Positions 33,902 to 45,892 of a DNA stretch of 47,826 nucleotides are shown piece after piece. The translations under genes and the position numbers were made by a program. Each line of letters begins with the position of its first letter. The stretch's first letter is position 1. A model generated the notes under the pieces. The model saw only the letters and a list, made by a program, of their open reading frames with translations, did no database searches and had not been told where the DNA came from. Origin of the DNA: Gnetum montanum (lineage: Eukaryota > Streptophyta > Gnetopsida > Gnetales > Gnetaceae); contig MNCI01025435.1 in the NCBI GenBank assembly GCA_015680685.1, positions 228,350 to 276,175 on the forward strand, given 5' to 3'.

Positions 33902-36680
33902 TTATGTAGTGCTTGGTGGTGGTGGCTCTTCCATCGGTTTCTTTTCCTTGTCATCAAGCTTATGGAATTTGTATCTATTGAGCAATGCCTAAAGTTTCTC
34001 TTTCTCCATTCTAGGGTCATGCACTGTCCTTGCTTGTTGTGCGATATGTAATGGATCAGGTACATTCCATGGACATGGCAGCTGTGGAAACATCTAATTG
34101 GCTTTAACATACCATACAACAAACTATCTCCTCTCTTCTTCAAAAGCTCTAAAATTTTCTCAGAGTTCATGGTAATTTGATAATATTTTAGCCAAGTTCA
34201 CTGCAATGTCTTTCTGCCCCTAATAGCCAACCTTTATTGGTTCTAATTCAGAGTTTTCCACCTAAATTTTTTATAACATATCTTTACGATCTATAAACTC
34301 CTTCTTGTATAGTGTGCATGTGGCTGCTACTTCTTGTTCGAATTCATTTTTGGGCTTACCTACTGTTAACATGGTCAAGTTAGCATAACAAAGGGTAGAT
34401 AGCCCCATGTACTCTTTCAGATCCTTTATCTGTAGGTCTTTATTCTTAACTTTTGCCTAGTGAACATGGTCATAACTATCCAACATGGGTTGCTAGTCTA
34501 GATTCTATGCTGAAATGAAATTGATTTTGGCCTTCACCATCTAGATTTATTTCTTATTGATCTACTTATACATGCCCACTTAATCATAGAAGTGTTCTTT
34601 GAGCCTTTCATGTTTCTTTGCCTCATTCTACCACACACTTATTTCAATGACTAACTTCTAACTGATAGCACGTACCTCCTCCATTGATAGGGTTTTGTTT
34701 TCTTGTGCGAGGTGGCTCATGTTTTGGTTAACCCTCAACAATTATTCTCTTAACTAGTGGATGCTTTCCTCTAGGATGTTCTTCTATTTCTCCATAGTGG
34801 TTAACTGCATATTATCTACAGTGAGTTGCTTATTCTCTTCTTGTGCTATGATGAGTGCTTTCGCATATGCATATGTTTGGGCTTCCGCTACTAAGACATT
34901 CCACAATGCTTTCTTCTTCTCATTCTCTATCTACTTTTTCTACTTAATTAGGTGATTCATCCATTTTTTTTGAATTGTTCTCAATGGTTAGGTGCAATGA
35001 ATTAAGTGGGATTTCTAAGTTCAGATCTCAAGGCTGCAAGCTCTTCGTATAATCTAAGGATTTCATTCTTTGCATGCTTTGCCTTGGTCTTTTTCATGAC
35101 TAGTTTACCCTTAGTTGCAATGAGTTCAAATTGTACTAGAGTGACATCACTTGGAATGTCAAAAAGTATGGTCATCACTTTTTCAGTTTGCAATAGTTGA
35201 TCTAGCACATCTTCATGGTCTGCAGGAGTCATTAAGGTTCCAGCTAGCATCTGAGCATCTCTAACTCTAGTTAGATTTGATGGTGGCATAATAGGTATAT
35301 TGAAGGATTCTTTAATGTGATCTGAGATCACCTCTACTAATCTTACTATAGCTTGGTGTTGCATTATCATAATTGTGGCTCCTTCTCTAGTTTCTAGCAC
35401 CACTTGGAACGATGCAACATTCCTAGAAATCTGTTGTGACCATTAAGCCTCTCCTCCTATCTACAATGAGATTTGTCCACTTACAGGATCTATAGAAACT
35501 GTGGGTTGAATGGCATGGTCTATTACTCTTTAGAGGTTGGCCTCCTCTCTTATTTCCTAGTTGATAGTCTCTGCAATCTATTGCAGATGGCTCATCAATG
35601 GCCTATAATCCTATAGTGATGGTGATGGAACTTGTTGTTGCTACTGTTCTTGCTATTGTTGCTACTACTATTGCTCTTGCTATTGGCCACTTGGTCCCAC
35701 TTGCTATTGTTTTTTAGGGGTTTGTGTGGTTTCCCCAGTGCCAGTTTGTTCCTCATGCTAGTCTTTCCTGGGTGGTGCTGGCTTAAGCAATTCAGCATAC
35801 CAGGCATTCTGGGCATTCTTGGGAATGTCATTGGTGTACCCTAGGATTCTAGTTCATTTGCATAGCTTCCTAATAAGGCAAGGAAATGAAAGTATTGGTT
35901 TAGTTGTCTTCTTTTCTTGAAATTGCTTTTGGATCTCCATAAAGTAGAGTTGTGTGAGACTGGTGTTATATTTTTCCATCAGGATCATACTTCATTTGGC
36001 CACATAGGTAGATAATCTATTTAATTCTTTTGTTGGGAACAAGTGATATGTGCAAATTTTGAAATAAATTCTTTCCTCTAGGGTTAACCCATTATATCCC
36101 TTGCCTTCTTTGCGATATGTCTATTTTAGCCACAGTTTTCTGGTTTTGGCATATGATCTAGTGGATAGATGTGATACCTTTACCCCTTCATTGGGTATAT
36201 TTCAAGCTTCAGCTATTAGCTTGACTGAGTATGAAATAGAGACTTCTTCGATGTTGACCGTAGTACCTTCTTCTTTATTATGCTAAAATTTATAAGTCTC
36301 CCCTAAATACCCTTCACTGTTGTTTAAAAGTGTGGGCCATAGTGATGATGCTTGGAATTGTCCCTTTATCGCTTCCGAAAAAAACTATACAAATAGACCA
36401 AAGTTCATTTCCACAATGACTATGGTCAGGATTTACTTTTCTTACATAACTTGGAGGTAGTCTAGTGATAATGTGAGGTGTTGTGTTGTACTTATGGTTC
36501 CTCTACCTCTCCTTGGGCCAATTATCTAGTAGTAGGTGTTTCTTGATGGATGTTGAATGATTAGGCTTCTTGCTTTGCATGTTCTAGTTCTTGTTCTTCT
36601 ATTTGACCTCTACCACTACCTCTTGGTCTCTTGCTTGTTGGTTGTGGAAGTCCTTCTTATGCTCCTCTCTTTGGGGCCAT
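33902..36680 (-). pseudogene. ORF2 of element E, coiled-coil protein
   Basis: ATG at 36680 (MAPKRGA), TAA at 33904-33902 after MEEPPPPSTT; 2779 nt, against 2769 for B. Conserved points: basic start ending GSGRGQIEE; globular block (LTLEERIYFKICTYHLFPTK); PCLIRKLCK; the segment at 35403-35002 (133 open codons, TPADHEDVLDQLLQTEKVM, with a B counterpart TPIEHEDVLDCLLQT); long Lys/Glu/Leu coiled coil; and C-terminal PWNVPDPLHI and DPRMEKEKL. Stops mostly replace Gln or Arg codons. The protein is probably elongated and oligomeric. No enzyme motif was seen. I do not recognise it beyond a possible ATHILA ORF-1-like block. Confidence 0.75.
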
Positions 36681-37020
36681 CTACAATCAATCAAGGATTT
36701 AGAGTTACTAAGGGTTTACAAAAATTCTTACGATTCTATACCTTACTTGTACCCTTAGTTACATTAGGTTCTTAGTTTATTATGATTGCAAAGTTAGGAA
36801 ATTTTCAAAAGAAATCCCCTTAATGCATTTATATGGCCTAAGATAATTATTATGGTTGATTAGGAGTCTTATTTAATTTTTTTTGGCCTTAATATAAGTG
36901 ATTTTCTTTTTAAAAATTCTCATTATTTTCCTTTAACCTTACCCTTTTAATACCTTATGGGTGTTAGCAGTTTTGAAAAAAATTGACTCAAATGTTCCTC
37001 ACTAGCACCCATTCCAACAA

Positions 37021-37060
37021 CCCCCCCCCCCCCCCCCCCCCCNCCCCCATGACTATGATG
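37021..37060 (-). repeat. Poly-C/poly-G run with one N, at an internal PPT-like site
   Basis: About 29 C with one N. On the minus strand it follows AGTCATGGGGG, the same word as the PPT and as B 9048-9060. The exact length is unreliable. Confidence 0.7.
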
Positions 37061-37223
37061 TGCACTTGAGAATCAACTATATTCAAAAATCACAAAAATC
37101 AGAGTGATAATGTGCAAGTCATGGCTTGGGGAAGCTAAGATGTTAGAGCTCAAATCACAAAAGAAAAATGGAAAAATCTCCATCCAAAAGTATGAAATCA
37201 AAAATTTTCACTAAGTCCTCACG

Positions 37224-37300
37224 TATTTATACTTTTTTGAGACTTGATATCGAGTACTTGATAATAGGGATCCAATATTAGATGCTCAATATTAGGTGAA
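37224..37300 (-). promoter_or_regulatory. Internal U3-like promoter ahead of ORF2 in E
   Basis: On the minus strand, GATATC-type and AATATT words (37300-37243) precede TATAAATA (37231-37224). It lies 551 bp before the ORF2 start, against 559 bp in B. Confidence 0.55.
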
Positions 37301-38699
37301 AATTTTTTAATTTCCCCATGATTTGTGATGAAGAAAAATGAGTTCTTGGGAATGTTTGGAAGGTTAAGACATGTTTAGTTGTCTTAGGCTATGAAAGATG
37401 CATATTTTTTGAGAATTCGTCATTGAAAGTTTATAAAGAAGGAATCTCAAATTACAAAAGTTCATGAAGTGTTGATAAGATAGATGAGAAGGATAAGAAG
37501 TTCATGTTATAAAATGGAGTTATGTGATATAAAGGAAAGTTTTGAATAACATTTATTGATCTTGGAAGGTTCAAGGTGATGTGGAATTGCTGGACAAGTA
37601 TAAGATACAACATTTCTACAAGTGGGTCCTTTCCAAAGCAGGTTGCAATCCTTAATGCCCTTGTATAACCATGCCTAAAGTGTCCTTAGGCACTCAAGGA
37701 GTTAAATGTAATGCATATCTATTTAGCAAAACGCACATGTTAGTATCACCAAATTGGGAAAATTACACTATGTTATACAAAACCACAAGTTATGATTATT
37801 CAAACAATGAGATGAAATGGACTTAGAAGGGATTGCAGGAATCAAGATGTGATGTATCTTACCATAAGCATAATGAATTCTTGTGTTTTATTAATGGATA
37901 AAGTAATCATTAGCCCTTCTGTCCAAGATTTAAACCAAGTCCAAAACACATTCTACTGACATCACATTGTTTCATCTATTGGAATTACAACTTTAAGACT
38001 ACCACTAGTGCAAGGGGTATCATCACTTCACATATTGTCTAAGGGTGGAGTTTATTCATGGCACTTTTTATTTTTTTAGATTTCTAAGAAGCTACCTACC
38101 TTTAGGCATGGGTAACATGTCTTTCTAGTGGGGCCCCCAAAAATTTATTCAGTGCTCTTTTATTTTTATGTGTGTCAATGGTACTAGAGGACTACCTTGA
38201 AGCATGGGTAACATGTCTTTCTAGTGACATGGTAAGGTAGTACTTATTATACTCTTACTTCCATTATTTTTTAGATCTACAAGGATATGATACAACCTAA
38301 GGAACATGATAGAGCTAATAAAAGTAATCCAAAGAGTCCACAAATTCCCTTGATGTCACACCCTTTGCATTTCCACATGGTTCTTCACTTTTTGGTACAA
38401 GCATAGTGATCACAAGTTTTTTCTTAGTTGTATGATGAGAAGAATATCATTATAGCCATGGTAAGAACATCTTATTAATGGGATGGAAGGATGGATGGTG
38501 TGGGATCATTGTTCAAATAATCAGTTCCTTATGACTTGATAACATATAGAAATCTTCACTTTATTGGACTACATCTTACCTTATTCATAATGTGTTCTAT
38601 TAACAATCAAATTTACTTACAAAGATCATGAAATAAAAACATGAAAAAGATAGTAAAAATTGGAAAAGGTGAAAGAATGAAAAATATTAAAGAGCCCTT

Positions 38700-40173
38700 G
38701 ACTTTGGCCAAGGGGTTGTGTATCAGGACCTTCATTACACTATTCATAACCCAAGTTCTAATACCCACGGGCATAAAGGGTCCGAAAAAGGAACATGGAC
38801 ACATGATAAAGATGGACATTCTAATTGCAATTGCGATCGAGGGCATGACCGATGAAGCGAAGGTAGTAGACACTGTCATGGTCACGGTTCTCCTTCTTCT
38901 TCACCTTCATCATCTCCTTCATCCTCTCCTTTAGTGTCCAAATGCAATCATAAGGAAAAAGACCATGGGGATAAAGGTAGGCAAAGTGGAAGTCATAGAT
39001 GAAACAACCAGGAAAGGGGATGATGGCACTCTAGAGAGTCATGACATAGAAGAAGGGAGGGTAGGAAACAATGTAGGCATCATAGAGGTCATGGACGAGA
39101 CAATCACGATGAACTCCTCTTCGCTACTCAAAGTATGTTGGACATAACTAAGGTTGTTAGAATTCCAACAAGGCATCAAAAAGATAGTAGGATTAAGAGA
39201 TTAGATATGAACAACATCCCATGATTTGAAGGGGGATACAATGCTAATACTTAGAATCATTTATAAGAATTCCATGATGCATGTGCCTTATAGAACATAG
39301 AGAATGAATGGAAAAAACTTAAGTTGTTCCCATGGACATTAGTTAAAGAAGCAGAAAACTGGTATCAATCTTTAGAATCGGAATCCATTCGTAGGTGGAG
39401 TACTATGTTAGAACTATTTAATGACAAGTATTAAACGTACTCCCGAGTGTCTAAATTACAAAAGCAAATCCAAGGCTAGAAACAAGGAGGACATGAACCT
39501 TTGGATGCTACCATGGGCCGATACTATGCACTATTACATCGTTGTCCTGGCCATGGTTATTCGCAAAGGGATGTACTGCACCATCTTGTGCATGGGCTTA
39601 GGCATGAAATGAGAAGAACCCTTGGGACTTATGCCCAAGGGAGACTATTCAAGCTTAGGTCTAATCAAATTCAAAGACTATTGGAGAAAGTTGCTAAGGA
39701 AGAAGGTGAGCTATGGAAGAGAGAAAGTGCAGAAGAGTATAACGAGATCCTTTCCTTCAGAAGAGGGAAGTAAAATTTTGTGAGGATGAAGAAGAGTCAC
39801 CACTCAAAGAGATGGTGAATAGGAAAAATTTACCTATTCAAAATATGGCATCAGAAGTTTCAGGAAAGGTAGATCAAATGTGGGATTCCCTAGACAATAG
39901 ATTTCAAACTATTCTTAAAATAGTAGAGGAGTCTAGAGAGCAAGGTAGTGATCATGAAAAAAGAAAAAAGAGAGAAGCTAAACATGCATGTAGCAAGGGT
40001 AAGGGAAAATTTTTCATGATTGAAGAGGTTGTGGATTCAGAAATAGATAATGATAGTGGATGCGAGATATGTCAATATGACCATCCTAAGGGATGTTGTC
40101 CTGTAATCTCACATTTGCAGGAGTCTGGGGTGTATGCACTCAACCCACAATTGAACAAATGGAAAATACACTG
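38700..40173 (+). pseudogene. gag of element F
   Basis: The N-terminal part is His/Asp/Ser-rich (38760-38960). The gag core spans about 39205-39740 (LKLFPWTLVKEAENWYQSLE, SIRRWSTMLELF, then LRHEMRRTLGTYAQG). A helical linker (39812-39960) is followed by a Lys-rich stretch and a CX2CX3HX4C knuckle (40061-40096, CEICQYDHPKGC). A Tyr/Pro/Gln-rich tail runs on to about 40540 (PPPRQQYPYRQPDPYGYYMQ). Stops and frameshifts interrupt it, though 39501-39773 and 39812-40174 remain open. It is homologous to B gag and to the relic at 2038-3575. Confidence 0.85.
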
Positions 40174-40601
40174 AAGGTAACCCAAGACAGTTCCACCAAC
40201 CCTTAATGTATTATCCCAGTGGAACTCCACCACAACCGATTGAGAAATATCAATAGTGGCAATGTCCACAATCATGGAAAATGCCACCACCAAGGCAACA
40301 ATATCCTTACCGGCAACCTGACCCATATGGATATTACATGCAACAGCCAATCTCCCTATGTGACTCTACTGGTCACGTCACTCATCAACCTCACTACCAA
40401 GTCTATGAGTATTATGGGACTCCCTCTTCTAGAGGCGATATTCCTCAAGCATATCATCCTGCTCATCTGGCTGCATCTCTTCCACCAATAGCTCCACTAC
40501 CACCTTCTCTAGCTATGCAGGGTGAAATCCCTACCTAGCTGCAATAATGTAATGCCACAAGGGCTATTAACTCGCAACCTACTATTGGTTCCAACAACCA
40601 C

Positions 40602-41246
40602 ATGAAGAAAAGACCTTTCTTTAGAACCAACAGTCCAACCAAGCCCTTGCAATCACAAGTGGTTGATTCCTTAGATGCCTCAGTATCAATCAAAACTTTA
40701 GAGCCCCCTTTAGCCCAACCACCGCACTCAACGCATACGGTTATGCTAACACATGCCATCACCGATTGGATCAAAGGTGGCCACCTTCCCAAGAAATTCT
40801 TTGATCTTGGGAATCCTCTGATATACTTACAAATGGATGGAAATGCACTGTGCAAGGGTCTTTTGGATTCAAGTTTTGGTGTCAACTTGATTTCTCAAGA
40901 AATGTACAAGGCCTAGAACTTGCCTCCATTGAAAAAGAGCAACATCCATCTAGAGTTGATCGACTAGTCCATCACTATTCCATTGGGATTGTTGGAAGAC
41001 ATTATTACCACTATTTGTGGGTGGTTGTACCCAATTAACTTCATGGTGATTCAAGTAAACAATGGTAAGGGGGACTTCCCAATCATAATGGAAAGAGCAT
41101 GGCTAAGCACCATCGACGCATGCCTAGAAATCCATGATCTTTCCCTAGAAATATCAAAGGAAAATACATTTGGAAAGATTGAGAAGAAGAAAGTTCCATG
41201 CATCGCATACAGTGACACAGGGTGTAATTGCGTGCAGAGGTCATGA
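40602..41246 (+). pseudogene. Retropepsin-type protease region of F
   Basis: The first open part (40602-40916) ends with GLLDSSFGVNLIS, which stands where Athila-type proteases have a DLGASINLM-like active site; here it is DSS. The second part (40983-41246) has GLLEDIITTICGWLYPINF and IMERAWLSTIDACLEI, the usual second half of this domain. A stop between them (40914-40916) and the altered Gly suggest loss of function. The enzyme would cut the Gag-Pol polyprotein. Confidence 0.75.
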
Positions 41247-41592
41247 TTTGTGCAAAGTTTAGCATTGCCTACATGCAATCATTATGCACAAGTGATTAAC
41301 ATAAAAAGATGCTTGTATGCAGTAGCCATACGATAGGAGGACACCCAGTGGCTAATAGCTAATCAAGAAAGCAATTCACTCATATGCATGGAACCAATTG
41401 AGGGTTTGACTTGTGCTTACATTAATAGCATAGACGCATTAGAGCAAGTCCACNCTATTGAAGGTAATAAATAAATGGTTGGAAGCTTTCGCTTGGTCAT
41501 ATCTCGAATTAACTGGAATAGATCCTAGGATATGCCAACATAGAATTTACACTAACCCCTCCATGAAGCCTCGAAGACAACTGTAGAGGTGA

Positions 41593-42480
41593 TTGAACCC
41601 TAAGCTAAAGCAAGTAGTAAAGGAAGAAATCGAACAGCTTCTCAAGGTTGGGTTCATATACCCCATTGCTAATAGCGAATGGGTTAGCCCCTTAGTTATT
41701 GTGCCTAAAAAGGGAGGCAAATGGAGGGTGTGCATAGATTTCAGGCTACTAAATATGGAAACATTCAAAGATCACTTTCCATTACCATTTTTCTACCAAG
41801 TTTCAGATACCATCGTAGGGCATCACTATTATAGTTTTTTGGATGGATATAGTGGATATAACCAAATACAAATAGCCCCAAAAGACCAAACCAAGACTAC
41901 GTTCACCAGTTCTTGGGGAACATTCACATACAAACAGATGTTGTTTGGTTTGTGCAATGCCCCTGTAACATTTCAATGACTAGTTCTAAGCATATTCCAA
42001 TAGTAGATAGGGAACGACATGAAGGTCTTTATGGATGACTGCTCCACTTATGGAGCAAACTTTGATCAAGCCTTGGACCGGTTGGAGTAAGTGTTAAGAA
42101 GATGTGTAGAAACCAATTTGAGGATCAATTGGTAGAAACGCCATTTGATGGTCCAAGAAGATGTAGTACTAGGACAAAAAATCTCACACATAGGGATAGA
42201 GGTAGACCCTAAGAAAATCAAAATTATCCAAGAAATTACCTGTCAACTGGAAACTGTCAAAGATATTCAGTCATTCCTTGGAAATATTAGCTACTATAGG
42301 AGATTTATTGAGAACTTTTCAAAGGTTGCCAAACCATTGGTGAAATTAACAAAAAAGGACATATCTTCGAGTGGACTAGGGAATGCAAATTAGATGTCCA
42401 AACTCTAAAATAGAAGCTAGTAGAAACACACATTCTACAAGCTCCTGACTGGTCCAAACCATTCCATATCATGATTAACG
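41593..42480 (+). pseudogene. Reverse transcriptase of F
   Basis: The 128-codon open part (41593-41979) contains EEIEQLLKVGFIYPI, WVSPLVIVPKKGGKWRVCID, YSFLDGYSGYNQI and FGLCNAPVTFQ. After two stops, the catalytic YXDD-type motif is FMDD (42028-42039, followed by CSTYG). The thumb/connection (42145-42393) has FLGNISYYRRFIENFSKVAK. FMDD with a following STYG/SVYG word is typical of Athila-like RT. It copies element RNA to DNA in the cytoplasmic particle. Here it is broken by stops. Confidence 0.88.
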
Positions 42481-42850
42481 CATCCAACTATGCTTTAGGA
42501 ATCATACTTACATAGGTAGATGACCATAAGCATCCTTATTACATCCACTATGCAAGTAGAAGTATCGTTGGTGCACAACTTAACTACACTACCACAAAGA
42601 AAGAATTAATGGCTATAGTGTTTGCACTAGAAAAGTTTAGACACTATGTATTAGGATATAAAGTATCTATACATACAGATCATAGTGCAATCTGATTCTT
42701 CATGAATAAGCCAATGGTAAGCCCTCATATCATACGATGGCTTGTAATCTTATAAGAGTTCAATTTAATGATGATTGATCACAAGGGCATCGAGAATGCA
42801 GTTGCTGATCATTTATCTCGTTTACGATGGGACAACAAAAAGGATGAGTA
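42440..42850 (+). pseudogene. RNase H of F, first catalytic Asp lost
   Basis: The motif normally reading DAS is NAS (Asn codon 42477-42479) before NYALGIIL. The other active-site words are kept: TTTKKELMAIVFAL, IHTDHSAI, and ENAVADHLSRL at the end. Stops replace codons at about 42513 and 42694. It would degrade the RNA strand during reverse transcription. Confidence 0.85.
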
Positions 42851-43059
42851 TCCAATTTATGATTATTTCCATGATGAATTCCCCTTTGCTGGTGTAGTGA
42901 ATAATCTATCACCCATGAAGAAAAACTAGTACAGTAGCATTCTTACCTATCTCCTCACCCAACAAACACTACAAGAGTTAAACCTTAAGAAAAAATAATA
43001 GTTTCTTCCTTGAGCCAAGTACTTTATAGAGATCAATGGGAAACTTTACAAAGTGTGTC

Positions 43060-44170
43060 CTAATGGCTTGGTTCGATGGTGTGTTCTCGATATAGATAAA
43101 CTACGAGTTCTCCAAGACACTCATGAGGGTACTTGTAGGGGTCATTACACTAGGAGATGAATGACCATCAAGATCCTACTTGCAAGATATTATTGGCCTA
43201 CATTATTTTAGGATGGCCATAATTTCATCCAATCTTGTGAGCATTGTCAACGTGATGGGGGAATGACTACTAGAATGGAGGGTCTACAACAATGGATTCA
43301 ACTGTTAGAACCCTTTGACATTTGGGGAATTGATTTTATGGGGCCAATTACACCAATGTCTAATGGAAAATATTATATTATTGTTTTTTTTGATTACCTA
43401 AAAAAATGGGTAGAAGTAGCTGCTATTAAGGATTGTACATCATTTACATCTGCACAATTTGTTCAACAAAAAATCATAAATAGGTCTAGTGTGCTACGTG
43501 CACTTATTTCAGATAATGGTACGCACTTCACAGGTGAAACTTTTTGGAAATTAATGTAACACTCAGGGGTTGAACACAAACTAACAACACCATACCAGCC
43601 CCAAGTGAATGGTTAAGCACAAGTCACCAACAAGGAGATTACGAAGATATTGACAAGAACCATTAACAAGTTTAGGCGAGATTGGAGCACTAAACTGAAC
43701 GATGCTCTTTCGGCATACCATTCCACATGGAAACTCCCTACAGGCTACTCTCACTATGAGTTAGTGTATGGTAAATTACCAATGCTTCCCATTCAAATTG
43801 AGCTCCATACACTATCCATAGAATATGACCTCAACCTTCACCTTAATCTAGCATAGAAACAATGGTTAGTAACCTTTAACTTGCTAAATGAAAACCAATT
43901 AGCTGTCCTGTCATCTAATGAATTGCACAAGGCCTTCAATAAACAACATCATGACCTAAGAATTAGGAAAGTTAAATATCAACCATGAGATAAGGTTCTC
44001 TACTGGAATCCCACACATATGCCGCAACGTACTAAATTTCAAACACTGTGGGAAGGACCTTATATTATTTATGAAACTTTTCCTTTATGGGCCATGAAAA
44101 TATAAAAATCTGAGAGCCTGGATAAGAAAATTTTGGTCAACCTACAACAAACCAAACCTTTCCAGGAGCT
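43060..44170 (+). pseudogene. Integrase of F, catalytic Glu changed to Gln
   Basis: The HHCC zinc region spans about 43110-43260 (THEGTCRGH, SCEHCQRDG). The core has FDIWGIDFMGPI (first Asp) and ALISDNGTHFTG (second Asp). The third residue of the D,D-35-E triad is Gln: NG-stop-AQVTNKEI, with the stop at 43614-43616 and Gln at 43620-43622. A GPY-type module (LWEGPYIIYETF, about 44047-44085) follows. There is no chromodomain. It would insert the DNA copy into the genome; this copy cannot. Confidence 0.88.
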
Positions 44171-45892
44171 TAAGACAGCTAGTACACATGCTACCTCTCT
44201 TGATGGACAACCTTGCTCACTATTTCAGATCTCCTCCTTTCAACTTAGTCATGGGGGAGATGGCCACCTATGCTAACTATTCTAGGCCCTCAGTTATTTT
44301 TGAATTTTTATTTTACACTTTTTTTTACACATTTTTTTGTTTTACACATTCTTTCAACTTTTCTTATTTCTATTTTACACCATCGTTCATGTTTTTACTA
44401 TTTCTTTGTTTGCTTGATTTACTTTTATTCGTCACTTAATAAGTGCTAATGATGGTGGATTGAATTATATCATATTGATTACTACTGTTTGACTTTTACC
44501 TTTGAATTATGATGTTGATATTAATGTATGGTTCTTTTGGTAAAACAGGTAATGAGTCCACACCGTCCACTCATCCATACAAATCTATGGTCTCCTTTGG
44601 CTTGGAACTATACAGTCCTCTTTTTCTAAGTAAACTTGTTAATGAATTGGTGGCTAAGTATTTTTCAAACCAAGGAAAGACTCAAAGGATGAAAAGGATG
44701 TGACTTCAAGGGGATTCGATGCATTGGTGCTGGCCATTGTCTTGGGTGCCTGGATGTTTTTTCTTAGGTTTTCCACCATTCTGACATTGTTCAAAAATCA
44801 AGAAGCTAAGTGAATAAAAATAAGTCTTTGCATGGTGTGGTTCTCACAAAAAAAAAACAAACAAAAAACAAAAAACAAAAAATAAAAAAAATGTGAGAAT
44901 TCAAAGCACACCCCTTAGAAATAATAAAGCAATATGGGCTACAAGCACCAGTTATGGAACTGGAAAGACATGTTACCCATGCTTGAAGGTTCCTTCTAAC
45001 TAATTCCTACTTCTCCATCTCACTCTCCTTGGGATGGTGGTCACTCTTTGTGGAAGAATTCTTGTTGCCTCAAGAGGATAGATTGGCCAAGTGTATTAAT
45101 GCAAAGTCACTAAATGTGGTTGGTTTGAGTTTGGATTTGGGATGAGTTCTACTCAATTATCTTAACCATGAAATACACAAGGGGCTTTACACAACCTTGT
45201 TCTTGGGATTCCATTCCATTCTCTCCTCTCCATATTTCTTCCCATTTTCCACCTCATTGCNNNNNNNNNNNNNNNNNNNNNNNNNNNNNNNNNNNNNNNN
45301 NNNNNNNNNNNNNNNNNNNNNNNNNNNNNNNNNNAATTTTTTCCATTTTACTAATTGCCTAACCCCTACACCTTAGGTAGTTGCCAATGATAAATCTCCG
45401 AACCTATTTTTTCCATAACCGCAACTGAGCTAATGTGCTTCATATCGAGGAAAGGTATCAACTACATTGTGGATTATCTATCCTTGCTCATTTGTGACTA
45501 TGTTGTGTGTGTAGATGGTGATCATACAAACTATGGACTGGGCTTGGTGGAAGCACTCGAGATGGACCAGAATTAGAGCATTTACGAAAGGAGCAAGTTT
45601 GATGGCATGGCTATGGATAAACAATGGAAGGCGCAATCTCAGCATTGGCGACAACACGCTTCATCTTTTTCTCTTCAAGCTGTCAAATAAAGGCTTTTAT
45701 GTCATTTATGTATGAGTGTTCACCATAATGGTCATGAACACTAATGATGTAATACGCTTATTGATCTGTTCACTAGGCACGTTGATTCTATCATCCCATT
45801 CCACCATCAGTTGTCAATTAGTCAATAATCCCATACCTTCCCAATATTTTGAAAGGAACTTTAGGATGAGTTTTCATTCAATCGTGGGGGTA
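44171..45892 (+). mobile_element. 3' noncoding region of F with assembly gap
   Basis: A PPT-like word AGTCATGGGGGA lies near 44248, just after pol. T-rich DNA (44290-44440) and an A-rich stretch (44848-44890) follow. From 45049 the sequence matches the left end of the window (element A). The PPT TCGTGGGGGTA abuts LTR D. No gene was seen. Confidence 0.75.
45261..45334. other. Assembly gap (74 N)
   Basis: A run of unknown bases within the region homologous to element A about 206-590. Confidence 0.99.

Larger units (their letters stand above)
36681..38690 (-). mobile_element. Noncoding middle of element E, 5' truncated
   Basis: It is collinear with B 7550-9423 read in the same sense: shared words around the CATGCCTAAAGG block (near 38100), the GCCTGCTTTGG-like block (near 37630) and the GTGTGACATCAA word (near 38350). 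It holds the internal promoter and the C-run described separately. The match to B stops near 38640-38690, where element F begins on the opposite strand. No gene was seen. Confidence 0.7.

Noticed and set aside
33862-34170. 102-codon minus frame as a separate gene
   Set aside because: It is an off-frame reading of the ORF2 C-terminus, which in the proper frame carries the conserved PW and MEEPPPP blocks.
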